DNA of 32,458 bases, from the NCBI GenBank assembly GCA_937124575.1, contig CAKZKY010000325.1, positions 1 through 32,458 of the forward strand, written 5' to 3'. A program made the position numbers and the translations under genes. Positions within the stretch are counted from its first letter, which is position 1, and the number at the start of each line of letters is the position of its first letter. This document shows positions 16,013-23,536 of this stretch, one piece after another. The notes under the pieces were generated by a model. It was not told where the DNA came from. It saw only the letters and a program-made list of their open reading frames with translations, and made no database searches. The stretch comes from an uncultured Pseudomonadota bacterium (GTDB taxonomy: Bacteria; Desulfobacterota; BSN033; UBA1163).

Positions 16013-17170
16013 ATGATATTATTTCGCTGAATTGGATGCCAAAGGAACATGAATTGAAGAACCATAGTCGTTATGGTTCGGAGCATTGGGGAACAGAGCC
16101 CCCATGTACGGTTTTTGAGAAAAGGCCATTGAAGGATCCTAAGGAAAATGTCATCCCAGGGCTCTATAATGCCTGGATCAGGCTCAATAACCCAGCCCAT
16201 TACAACTCTTACACAACGGAGATGGTGAAGGGGTGATCGCCGGATTTGAAAATGCCTCAACCGACCGCTCGGTGGTGGCCGTTGTATTTACCGGCACAGG
16301 GCCCTATGCCTTCTGCACCGGTGGAAACGCCAAGGAGTATTCGGAATATTACAGCAAGAGGCCTGAGGAGTACGGGGCTTACATGGAACTTTTCAACAAT
16401 ATGGTTGACTCCATTCTGATGTGCAAGAAACCTGTGATCTGCAGGGTGAATGGAATAAGAGTGGCTGGAGGACAGGAGATCGGCACGGCCTGCGACCTGA
16501 CCGTTGCCTCTGACCTTGCTGTGTTAGGACCGGCTGGCCCCCGCCATGGCTCTGCTCCGGGGGGAGGCGCTTCGGACTTCCTTCCCTTCTTCCTTTCGAT
16601 CGAGGATGCCATGTAAAGTTGCATCAGCTGTGAGAAGTGGTCTGCCTATAAGATGTGGCGAAAGGGCCTAAAATCTCCAAGTGCGTTCCGGTTCTTAAGG
16701 ATGAGAAAGGGAATTGGGTTCGAAATCCTCAGGTCATTACCGACACCTATGTGAAAGACGGCGAGCTTGTCTATGGAGAGTTTAAAACCGGAGATGAGTT
16801 CAAAAAGGCACGTGAGTGGGTGAATAGCAAGTTGAAGAACAACGAGTATGATTTTGCCCTTCTGGATGCCGAAGTGGAGAAGATTTGCTGGACCTTTGCC
16901 AATCTCTTTCCAAGCTGCTTGATGATGTCTATCGATGGTATCCGGAACAAGAAGAAGTTCTTCTGGGATCAGATGAAGAATCCGAACCGGCACTGGTTAG
17001 CCGCTAACATGATGGGAGAGGCTTTCCTCGGGTTTGGTGCATTCAACATGAAGAAGATCACGGGGGCCGACACCATCGATTTCATCAAGTACCGTCAGAA
17101 CATTGCTGAAGGCAAGCTCATGGATGAGACCTTCTTCGAGGAAGTGTTGGGAAAACCTCAGAGCAAATAA
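16013..17170 (+). pseudogene. oah: 6-oxocyclohex-1-ene-1-carbonyl-CoA hydrolase (Oah/BamA), broken by frameshifts and a stop
   Basis: Three consecutive reading frames together give one near-complete BamA-type crotonase, the ring-opening enzyme that makes 3-hydroxypimeloyl-CoA. Piece 1 (to 16236) ends in YNSYTTEMVKG; adding one G to the GGGG run at 16230-16233 continues into VIAGFENAS. Piece 2 has AFCTGGNAKEY, VICRVNGIRVAGGQEIG and PRHGSAP, then an in-frame TAA at 16614-16616. After it CISCEKWSAYKMW is still readable, until one missing A in the run 16670-16673 shifts to piece 3 (ISKCVPVLKDEKGNW to the end). The N-terminus is also unclear: ATG at 16013 is out of frame by one base, and ATG at 16036 has no ribosome site. 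It is either a decaying gene or locally poor sequence. Confidence 0.82.
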
Positions 17171-17193
17171 GGTAGAAGAGATGTATAGAACGG

Positions 17194-17240
17194 CACCCTT
17201 TGGGTTTGGATATTTTCCCTTGCCCAAAGGGTGTTTTTTT
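17194..17240 (+). terminator. intrinsic terminator after oah
   Basis: CACCCTTTGGG (17194-17204) pairs with CCCAAAGGGTG (17223-17233), followed at once by seven T. A classic rho-independent terminator shape. Confidence 0.8.
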
Positions 17241-17260
17241 AGAAGGTTCATGATGAGCTG

Positions 17261-17282
17261 CCTAAACCGCATTGGGTTTAGG
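17261..17282. promoter_or_regulatory. palindrome in the dch leader
   Basis: CCTAAACC-GCATTG-GGTTTAGG, a perfect 8-bp inverted repeat that ends a few bases before the GGAGGTG ribosome site of dch. It may be an operator or an mRNA hairpin. Lying behind a terminator, it suggests dch could be separately controlled. Confidence 0.4.
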
Positions 17283-17299
17283 GCTAATGGAGGTGAAAT

Positions 17300-18067
17300 A
17301 TGGCTTTCAAACATATCCAGACAGAGTTAAAAGACGGCGTGGCGACCATTACACTAAATCGTGCTCCTCTCAATGTCCTTAATATTGAGATGATGGAGGA
17401 GATCAATACTCATTTAGAGGGATTAAAAGATGAGAAGTCTCTAAAACTCCTTATCGTCCAATCAGCAGGAAAAGCATTTTCTGCGGGGGTGGATGTGGGT
17501 GAGCATCTCGGCGATTTGGTTTATAAGATGATCGAAACCTTTCATAAGATATTTAGATTGATGGACGACCTGGAGGTTCCTTCCATTGCCGTAGTCAATG
17601 GTGCTGCACTTGGGGGAGGTTGCGAATTGGCGCTCTATTGCGACATGGTGATTGCGACGGAAAAAGCGAAATTCGGACAGCCTGAAATCCAGGTTGGCGT
17701 CTTTCCACCCATTGCAGCTCTCATTTTTCCGAGGACCATCGGAAGGAAGAAGGCCATGGAGTTGATCCTATCCGGTGATACGATTAGTGCCCAAGAGGCT
17801 CTGACCCTGGGGTTAATCAATAAGATTGTTCCCGAAGCTTCACTTAACGAAGAAGTGAATGGATTTATTGAGAAGTTCAAAAAATTGAGCGGTATTGTTC
17901 TAAAGCTGACGAAGAAGGCTGCGCTCGCTGGCCTTAATGACGACCTGGATCAGGGGCTCAAGGCCATTGAAAAGATCTACCTCGACCGATTGATGAAAAC
18001 AGAGGATGCTACCGAGGGTCTAAAGGCATTTCTTGAAAAACGAAAACCCACCTGGAAAGATCGGTGA
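17300..18067 (+). CDS. dch: cyclohexa-1,5-diene-1-carbonyl-CoA hydratase (Dch/BamR type)
   Basis: A 255-residue crotonase-superfamily enzyme with oxyanion-hole segments FSAGVDVGEHLGD and NGAALGGGCELALYCD and the LGLINKIVPEA segment. Length and the VGEHL pattern match dienoyl-CoA hydratases that add water to cyclohexa-1,5-diene-1-carbonyl-CoA, the product of benzoyl-CoA reductase. The company of had and oah makes this far more likely than a general enoyl-CoA hydratase. The start is clear (GGAGGTGAAAT before ATG). It is followed by an SDR 12 bp downstream, so the two are co-transcribed. Confidence 0.87.
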   Translation: MAFKHIQTELKDGVATITLNRAPLNVLNIEMMEEINTHLEGLKDEKSLKLLIVQSAGKAFSAGVDVGEHLGDLVYKMIETFHKIFRLMDDLEVPSIAVVNGAALGGGCELALYCDMVIATEKAKFGQPEIQVGVFPPIAALIFPRTIGRKKAMELILSGDTISAQEALTLGLINKIVPEASLNEEVNGFIEKFKKLSGIVLKLTKKAALAGLNDDLDQGLKAIEKIYLDRLMKTEDATEGLKAFLEKRKPTWKDR

Positions 18068-18079
18068 AGAGGCGAAAAG

Positions 18080-18820
18080 ATGAGGTTGAAAGATAAAAAA
18101 GCGATTGTGACAGGGGCGGGTCAAGGTATTGGGAAAAGCATTGCCCAGAAGATGGCTTACGAGGGAGCGGATGTTGTTGTGGTGGAATGGAATCCAGAGA
18201 CCGGTGCTCAGACCCAGAAGGAGATCGAGGCATTGGGCAGAAGATGCCTCTTTTTCAAAGTCGATGTGGCTGACAGAAGCCAGGTTGAGAAGATGGTGGT
18301 CGAAGTGATTGCTGCATTCGGACGGATCGATATCCTGGTCAATAATGCCGGGTTTGATCGACCGGGGAATCTTCTGAAGACAAAAGAGGAGGATTGGGAT
18401 GCGGTCCTTGGCGTTCACCTGAAAGGGACGTTGAACTGCATCCAGGCGGTTGTCCCCTACATGATCGAAAAGGGTTACGGAAAGATCATCAATCTCTCTT
18501 CGGTCTGGGGAAAGAGAGGGGCTGTCTCCGAGATCAGTTACAGTACGGCCAAGGCAGGGATCATCGGTTTGACAAAGAGTATCGCCAGGGAGTTGGGCAG
18601 GTATCAGATTAATGTCAATGCCGTTCTGCCGGGTTTCATCCTAACCCCCACCGTCTCTAAGATGGCTGAAAAGTATCAAAAGATGATCATCGAAAATACT
18701 CCGATGAAAAGGGCTGGGCAGCCGGAGGAGGTTGCCAATGTGGTGGCTTTTTTAGCTTCGGATGAAGCCAGTTTTGTGACCGGAGCAGAAATAGAGGTTT
18801 CTGGTGGATGGAATATGTAG
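18080..18820 (+). CDS. short-chain dehydrogenase/reductase, possible hydroxyacyl-CoA dehydrogenase
   Basis: 246 residues: TGAGQGIG (11-18), an acidic residue in VVVEWNPE after the second strand that suggests NAD preference, NNAG near 88-91, catalytic Ser about 140-141, Y154 and K158 (YSTAK), and the tail ASDEASFVTGAEIEVSGG. It is distinct from the SDR at 13920. It is joined to dch by a 12-bp gap, so it may oxidise a hydroxyacyl-CoA of the same pathway, such as 3-hydroxypimeloyl-CoA; this is inference. A hairpin at 18915-18940 follows. Confidence 0.85.
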   Translation: MRLKDKKAIVTGAGQGIGKSIAQKMAYEGADVVVVEWNPETGAQTQKEIEALGRRCLFFKVDVADRSQVEKMVVEVIAAFGRIDILVNNAGFDRPGNLLKTKEEDWDAVLGVHLKGTLNCIQAVVPYMIEKGYGKIINLSSVWGKRGAVSEISYSTAKAGIIGLTKSIARELGRYQINVNAVLPGFILTPTVSKMAEKYQKMIIENTPMKRAGQPEEVANVVAFLASDEASFVTGAEIEVSGGWNM

Positions 18821-18914
18821 GGTTAGGCGGGGTATGGTATCAGGATATCGGGGTATCAAGAAGTAACGGAAGAAAAGGTTTTTTCAGACAAATTTAGGAG
18901 GATTTAACCCCTCC

Positions 18915-18940
18915 AAACCTTCCTTTAAGAGGGGAGGTTT
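18915..18940. repeat. hairpin in the spacer between SDR and radical-SAM genes
   Basis: AAACCTTCCTT (18915-18925) pairs with AGGGGAGGTTT (18930-18940) with two G-U pairs and a 4-nt loop. There is no T-run after it, so it is a weak terminator candidate or an interspersed repeat of the CCTCC...TTAAG...GGAGG kind. Confidence 0.45.
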
Positions 18941-18980
18941 CTCAATTGAAACTCCTTCACCAATATGACATCGTGTAGGT

Positions 18981-20303
18981 ATGATTATCTTTACCCACCA
19001 TACGGGTGAACCCCATGGTATACTGGGTGCCCAACTGGCAGCGACCTTTTTCCAGCAGAAACTTTCCATCCCCTCCATCGTGATCGGAATAGAGAGAAAC
19101 TTTTTAAAGGAGAGGCTTTTCCATTTCATAGATGAGTATTACAGTGAGAAGGAGAGGTTAATTGCCTTCACTCATCTCTGCGGAAGAAAAGACCTGATCG
19201 AGCTGATCCGAGAAGTGAGGGAGCAAGGATATAAAACCCTTTTGGGTGGACCTCAGACCCGACAGGATTATGAAGGGGAACCAGAGGCTGATCGTTACTC
19301 CTATCGTTTCAAAGGGCTGAGATCGAGTGTCGATCTGGCTTTCCAGGGGCCGGTGGATGGTTTTAGATCGGACCATCTGAAGATCCAGAATAGACTTTTC
19401 GAGTTTCCATGGATCAAGGAGCGATACCTCGAAGTTGATTGGGGAAACCTCTATACCTTTTCGGATACCCTTAAGAAGCACGATGTTCAGGTGGCCCAGG
19501 TACTTCACTCGATCGGTTGTCCCTATTCCGGGAGGACACAGACCGTGGTCCTTCCTCCGCCAGTGGATCTTAAAGAAAGGGTTCCCGAATTGAGTGTTCA
19601 GAGTCAAGGGTGTATCTTCTGCGATGTCTCAAAGGATAAAGGCTTTCATGGTCTTGTGGAGAAGGATAGGGTGATTGCTCAGATTAAGAGGTTGCCAGAA
19701 TCGGATGGGAAGAAGATTCCTTTTGAGCTGATTGACGAATATCCTCTTGGCTCATTAGGCAGGCTAATTGAGACGGTTGGGGATCACCGGATCAGGCTTT
19801 CTCAGATTAATCTCGTCTGTCGGGTCGATGACATCAATCGCCACGCTTCCGAGCTTTCGGAGATCGTTTTAAAGGCCAAATCGCTGGATGTGAAGATCAT
19901 GTTTGCTTCGATCGGGTTCGAATCATTTTCAGATCGTTTACTTCGATATTTCTGCAAAGGGATCAGATTCGAAGAGGTCGTGAAATGTGTTGAAATACTC
20001 CGCCGTCTTAAAGAGCAATTCGGAGATTATCTCCTCTATCGGAGAGATGAGGGAGCCAATCATGGATTTATACGACCAACACCCTGGGATGATGGGGAGA
20101 CCATGCAGGAGGTAGATCGGAATATTTTTCTTTACCGATTCTTTGAGGATATCCTCCCCGAGCATAGCACACCATTGATTATCCATCATGCTTCCTATCT
20201 CGGAGACTGGATACGGGCGATAGAATCAAAGATCGGGATCTTATTTGGCCGTGAAGGGACATGGATCGAATGGTGGAATCCCTCTTCTAAACGTAGAGGG
20301 TAG
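18981..20303 (+). CDS. radical SAM protein with N-terminal B12-binding-like domain and unusual Cys spacing
   Basis: 440 residues. Residues 1-120 look like a Rossmann-type cobalamin-binding domain (LGAQLAATFF, REQGYKTLLGGPQTRQDY), but the DxHxxG cobalamin motif is absent. The cluster-binding cysteines appear to be C180 (HSIGCPYS) and C211/C214 (QSQGCIFCDV), a C-x30-C-x2-C arrangement instead of C-x3-C-x2-C. A second half with NLVCRVDDINRH and FASIGFESFSDRLL follows the radical-SAM barrel pattern. The C-terminus holds HHASYLGDW. The reaction is not recognised. It lies between the dch/SDR unit and the second AOR unit, with its own leader, so its pathway is uncertain. Confidence 0.75.
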   Translation: MIIFTHHTGEPHGILGAQLAATFFQQKLSIPSIVIGIERNFLKERLFHFIDEYYSEKERLIAFTHLCGRKDLIELIREVREQGYKTLLGGPQTRQDYEGEPEADRYSYRFKGLRSSVDLAFQGPVDGFRSDHLKIQNRLFEFPWIKERYLEVDWGNLYTFSDTLKKHDVQVAQVLHSIGCPYSGRTQTVVLPPPVDLKERVPELSVQSQGCIFCDVSKDKGFHGLVEKDRVIAQIKRLPESDGKKIPFELIDEYPLGSLGRLIETVGDHRIRLSQINLVCRVDDINRHASELSEIVLKAKSLDVKIMFASIGFESFSDRLLRYFCKGIRFEEVVKCVEILRRLKEQFGDYLLYRRDEGANHGFIRPTPWDDGETMQEVDRNIFLYRFFEDILPEHSTPLIIHHASYLGDWIRAIESKIGILFGREGTWIEWWNPSSKRRG

Positions 20304-20351
20304 AAGGTGGAGGGTGCTTAAAGCAATTTCACGACGACTGCTTAGAACGTT

Positions 20352-20367
20352 GTTCACTATCGTGAAC
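20352..20367. promoter_or_regulatory. palindromic operator site A (putative IclR site)
   Basis: GTTCACTATCGTGAAC, two perfect 6-bp arms around TATC. It matches the site before iclR (31368-31383) at 14 of 16 positions. It lies about 28 bp upstream of the -35 box of the AOR-2 promoter. Confidence 0.7.
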
Positions 20368-20394
20368 ATTTACTGTGATTGATCAAAATATTAC

Positions 20395-20423
20395 TTGACA
20401 AAGGAATAAATATCGTTTAATAA
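20395..20423 (+). promoter_or_regulatory. promoter of the second AOR unit
   Basis: TTGACA (20395-20400), 17-bp spacer, TAATAA (20418-20423). It is flanked by the two palindromes at 20352 and 20460, which points to regulated expression. Confidence 0.6.
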
Positions 20424-20459
20424 TTTGGTTATGTTTTAATTTTAGATAAAATGAAGGAA

Positions 20460-20475
20460 GTTCACTATTATGAAC
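20460..20475. promoter_or_regulatory. palindromic operator site B (putative IclR site)
   Basis: GTTCACTATTATGAAC, 14 of 16 positions identical to site A. It lies downstream of the promoter, in the leader of the zinc-ribbon/AOR-2 genes, where a bound repressor would block transcription. Centre-to-centre distance to site A is 108 bp. Confidence 0.7.
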
Positions 20476-20551
20476 TTAAGGTATGGGATAAGGATTTTAT
20501 CGACCTTTTGCCCCCTGCCTTCCACATTCATTTTTGAGAAAGGAGGTTGCT

Positions 20552-20833
20552 ATGGCTAACGAGAAAGAAGGACTCTCAACAGCGGAGAGCCTACGGAAGA
20601 CTCGTACCTATGGTCAGGTAAGGTGTCACAATCCCAGTTGTATGGGTCGATTGGTGCCTAAACCCGGGGATTCGACCGTGAAATGTCCTGTCTGTCATAT
20701 GGAATGGCGTGTCGCCTGGGTGAAAGATGGTTTTCCCCGGATCAGAGGCCCGGTGTGGGATGTGAACAAAAGGTTGGCCGAACAGGAATTCGAAAGAAAG
20801 ATGAAGGAGGTTAAGAAAGATGGCCCTAAATAG
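20552..20833 (+). CDS. small zinc-ribbon protein overlapping the second AOR gene
   Basis: 93 residues, with cysteines in CHNPSC (x4 spacing) and CPVC that would form one zinc ribbon, followed by EWRVAWVKDGFPRIRGPVWDV and a charged helical tail. I do not recognise the family. The start at 20552 follows AAAGGAGGTTGCT. Its end overlaps the AOR-2 start by 14 bp, so the two are translationally coupled and the protein may be an accessory subunit, metal chaperone or regulator of that oxidoreductase. It is the first gene behind the operator-flanked promoter. Confidence 0.75.
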   Translation: MANEKEGLSTAESLRKTRTYGQVRCHNPSCMGRLVPKPGDSTVKCPVCHMEWRVAWVKDGFPRIRGPVWDVNKRLAEQEFERKMKEVKKDGPK

Positions 20834-22760
20834 AAAGATAGCGTATATCGATCTCTCGACTGGTAAGATAGAGATTAAACCGATTCCTCTCGAACTGCGG
20901 AAAAAGTTTATTGGAGGAAGGGGACTTGATGCCTACTTGCTTTACAATCACACAAAGCAAGGGTGTGATCCCCTCGGGCCTGACAATACGCTTATGGTGA
21001 GCGGAGGGGTTTTATGTGCCACCCTGGCCTCAGCGACCTCGAGATGCCATGTGATGGCAAAATCTCCGTTGGGAGGATTGTTGGGAAGCGCAAATATGGG
21101 AGGGTTCTTTACTCCTGAGTTAGCTTGGGCAGGGTTCCATCATCTCGTGATCAAAGGGAAGGCGGATAAACCGGTTTACCTCTGGATCAAGAATGGCAAG
21201 ATTGAGATCCGTGACGCCAAAAATCTATGGGGCAAAACCGTTACCGACACCCAGTGGGCGATCCGGGAAGAGCTTGGAGACGATGATATTAAGAGTCTGG
21301 TCATTGGTCCGGCAGGCGAAAACTTGGTACGGTACGCCAATGTCATGACTGGGATTAAGAATTCAGGTGGAAGGACCGGAATGGGGGCGGTCATGGGCTC
21401 AAAGAATCTAAAAGCCATTGCCGCTCGCGGAACCATGGACATTAAGATCGCCTATCCCAAAGAAGCCCTTGAGTATAACAAACGATTTATAGATCAGATC
21501 ACAAGCGCCAAAGTGAACCAGACCCAGGGAACCCTGGGGACCCCTTTTATTTGGGGTGCTACAAACTCCTGGGGTGGAGTCCGGACCAGAAACTTCCAGT
21601 ATAACCAGATGCTCTATTGTGATGAGATTGAGCCCGAATCCATAGATGAGAATTGCACTAAGACGATCGGACCCTACCACATGACAGGCTGCTTTGGCTG
21701 TCAGGTCCACTGCCGTGCCAAATATAAGATTCCTACTGGGCCTTATGCAGGAATCTATGATGAAGGGCCAGAGTATACTTCTCAGGGTGCTTTCTGCTCA
21801 GAGCCCGATATTCCAAGCCTGGAAAATCTGCTGGTGGCGAATCACCTGGTGAATCAGTGGGGTGTGGATAATTTGGAGATCGGAAGCCTCATCTCTTGGG
21901 CGATGGAGCTCTATGAGCTAGGAATTCTCACGAACAAGGAGACGGATGGTCTCGAATTGAAGTTTGGCAGCAGTGAGGCGCTTCTGGAGATGATTGAAAG
22001 GATCTGCTTTAGAAAAGGTTGGTTGGGTAATGTCCTGGCTGAAGGCGGGATCATTGCCGCTGAGAAGATTGGAAAGAACTCCTTCGATTATCTGATTCAG
22101 GTCAAGGGGGTTAGCAATCTTCATTCTGATGAGCGGGCAACGCCTGCTCTTGCCCTGAATATTGCAACCGCTTCTCGTGGGTCAGACCATTTGAGGAGCC
22201 GTCCAGCCATTGACCTATACCATTTGCCACAGGAAGTGTTGAGAAAGATTTACAGTAGCCCTGTACCTTACGATGGTCCATTGAGTTCGGAACATACAGA
22301 ATATATCGGTAAGCCGTGGCAGGTCTTCTGGCATGAGAACTGTTATATGGCTGTGGATTGCCTTGGCATCTGTAAGTATCATACCACCTTTCTCGGTGCA
22401 ACGCTTCCTAACTTCGAAGATTGGTCCAGAGTGCTTTACTACAATACGGGGCTGGAGATGACCCCTCGGGAGATTTGGGATGCTGCTGTGCGAGCCAACA
22501 TGTTGGAGCGACTCTTTAACCTTCGTGAAGGATTGACAAGATACGACCTCAAAAAGGGTGATATGCTCAATCACCGCTACTTTGATGAACCTTGCCGAAG
22601 AGGCGCCCTCGATGTCATCGGGAAGGTCATCGATCGAGAAAAATTTGAGAAGATGATTGATGAGTTCTATGAGTATAAGGGCCTGGATAAAAATGGCGTT
22701 CCGAAACCGGAGACGCTCAAAAATCTCGGGCTGGATAACGAACCATCCCACTTACTGTAA
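20820..22760 (+). CDS. second aldehyde:ferredoxin oxidoreductase-family tungsten enzyme
   Basis: 646 residues, about 45 longer than AorB upstream. W-pterin AOR family: FIGGRGLDAYLL, GAVMGSKNLKAIAARG; cluster ligands C291, C294 and C298 (CFGCQVHC) and C518 (DCLGICKYH); likely active-site E318 (GPEYTS) and H457 (RGSDHLRSR). Order and ferredoxin partner recall BamBC of class II benzoyl-CoA reductase, but the retained AOR-type residues make an aldehyde (or other carbonyl) substrate more likely than a role as BamB. It is coupled to a zinc-ribbon gene in front and followed by a HycB-like ferredoxin. Regulated, by inference, by the IclR protein at 31386. The substrate is unknown. Confidence 0.85.
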   Translation: MALNRKIAYIDLSTGKIEIKPIPLELRKKFIGGRGLDAYLLYNHTKQGCDPLGPDNTLMVSGGVLCATLASATSRCHVMAKSPLGGLLGSANMGGFFTPELAWAGFHHLVIKGKADKPVYLWIKNGKIEIRDAKNLWGKTVTDTQWAIREELGDDDIKSLVIGPAGENLVRYANVMTGIKNSGGRTGMGAVMGSKNLKAIAARGTMDIKIAYPKEALEYNKRFIDQITSAKVNQTQGTLGTPFIWGATNSWGGVRTRNFQYNQMLYCDEIEPESIDENCTKTIGPYHMTGCFGCQVHCRAKYKIPTGPYAGIYDEGPEYTSQGAFCSEPDIPSLENLLVANHLVNQWGVDNLEIGSLISWAMELYELGILTNKETDGLELKFGSSEALLEMIERICFRKGWLGNVLAEGGIIAAEKIGKNSFDYLIQVKGVSNLHSDERATPALALNIATASRGSDHLRSRPAIDLYHLPQEVLRKIYSSPVPYDGPLSSEHTEYIGKPWQVFWHENCYMAVDCLGICKYHTTFLGATLPNFEDWSRVLYYNTGLEMTPREIWDAAVRANMLERLFNLREGLTRYDLKKGDMLNHRYFDEPCRRGALDVIGKVIDREKFEKMIDEFYEYKGLDKNGVPKPETLKNLGLDNEPSHLL

Positions 22761-22769
22761 TCATAAACG

Positions 22770-22850
22770 AATAGAACGAATGGAAACGAATGTCACGAAT
22801 TGTGATTTATTCGTGAAATTCGTTCTTATTCGTGTGATTCGTGACATATG
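22770..22850. repeat. imperfect hairpin repeat, GAACGAAT-word type
   Basis: The left arm GAACGAATGGAAACGAATG and CACGAATT pairs imperfectly with the right arm ATTCGTGAAATTCGTTC and ATTCGTGTGATTCGTGAC. It fills the gap between the AOR-2 and ferredoxin genes, within a likely operon. Confidence 0.65.
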
Positions 22851-22865
22851 AAAGGAGAGAAGTCA

Positions 22866-23375
22866 ATGGAACCGATGGGTAAAGTTCTTACGATCAATCC
22901 TGAACGATGCACCGGCTGTAGACTCTGTGAGCAGGTCTGTTCAGTCTTTCATGACGGTGTTTCCAATCCTGCCCGAAGCCGGATCAAAATCGTGAAATGG
23001 GAATCTGAAGGAATTTATGTTCCGATGTCCTGTCAACAGTGTCAGGACGCCCCCTGTATGATCGTCTGTCCTGTGAAAGCCATTTCCCGAGACGAGAGTC
23101 TGAATCGGGTGATGGTGAACCATAATATCTGTATCGGCTGCCGCTCCTGCGTGACCGTCTGCCCCTTTGGAGCGATGGGGTTTAATGTGATTGATCGAAA
23201 GAATTTTAAGTGTGATCTCTGCGATGGCGATCCCCAGTGTGTTCGTTTCTGTGAGATTAAAGCTGTGGATTATGTGGATGCGGATCAGGTGGCGATTGCT
23301 AAAAAGAGAGCAGCTGCCGAGAAGATTACTGCGGCCCAGAGGCAGGCAATAGCTTTAGCATCAGAATCACATTAG
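22866..23375 (+). CDS. HycB-like 4x[4Fe-4S] ferredoxin, partner of AOR-2
   Basis: 169 residues with four Cys groups: CTGCRLCEQVC, CQQCQDAPCMIVCP, CIGCRSCVTVCPFG and CDLCDGDPQCVRFC. A basic-acidic helical tail follows. It resembles the ferredoxin at 29590-30078 (shared SxxHxGxSNPxRSRI, KW, CDGxPQC, KAVxxVxAD) more than AorA at 823. It probably receives electrons from AOR-2 and passes them on. I start at 22866, after AAAGGAGAGAAGTCA; the ATG at 22848 lies upstream of that ribosome site. Last gene of this unit; convergent with the lys operon. Confidence 0.85.
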   Translation: MEPMGKVLTINPERCTGCRLCEQVCSVFHDGVSNPARSRIKIVKWESEGIYVPMSCQQCQDAPCMIVCPVKAISRDESLNRVMVNHNICIGCRSCVTVCPFGAMGFNVIDRKNFKCDLCDGDPQCVRFCEIKAVDYVDADQVAIAKKRAAAEKITAAQRQAIALASESH

Positions 23376-23379
23376 AGGG

Positions 23380-23440
23380 AATAACCAAACGCCAAACACC
23401 CATAGCCACATCCCAATCAAATACTCAATAGCCAATATTT
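23380..23440. repeat. CCAAACRCC-word low-complexity stretch
   Basis: Short degenerate words (ATAACCAAACGCCAAACACC, CAATAGCCAATA) like one arm of the hairpin repeat at 7190-7330, without an evident second arm. Confidence 0.4.
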
Positions 23441-23461
23441 AAAAAATAAAACTCCCTCTCT

Positions 23462-23484
23462 CCCCCTCTTAATTTTAGAGGGGG
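23462..23484. terminator. hairpin downstream of the ferredoxin gene
   Basis: CCCCCTCT (23462-23469) pairs with AGAGGGGG (23477-23484) around a TAATTTT loop. Possible terminator for the AOR-2 unit. Confidence 0.5.
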
Positions 23485-23505
23485 TATGGGCTATTGGGAA
23501 TTTAC

Positions 23506-23536
23506 AAGAAGGGGCTGGTCGAACCAGCCCCTTCTT
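23506..23536. terminator. strong bidirectional terminator between ferredoxin and lysJ
   Basis: A perfect 14-bp stem AAGAAGGGGCTGGT (23506-23519) against 23523-23536 with a 3-nt loop. It overlaps the last two bases of lysJ and would end both convergent units. Confidence 0.75.

Noticed and set aside
16013-17170. Programmed frameshift or stop readthrough in oah
   Set aside because: Two shifts plus a stop in one gene, with no slippery-site or recoding structure visible; decay or sequence error is simpler.
20820-22760. Naming the second AOR bamB
   Set aside because: It keeps typical AOR residues and differs from what I recall of BamB; no other bam reductase subunits are nearby.
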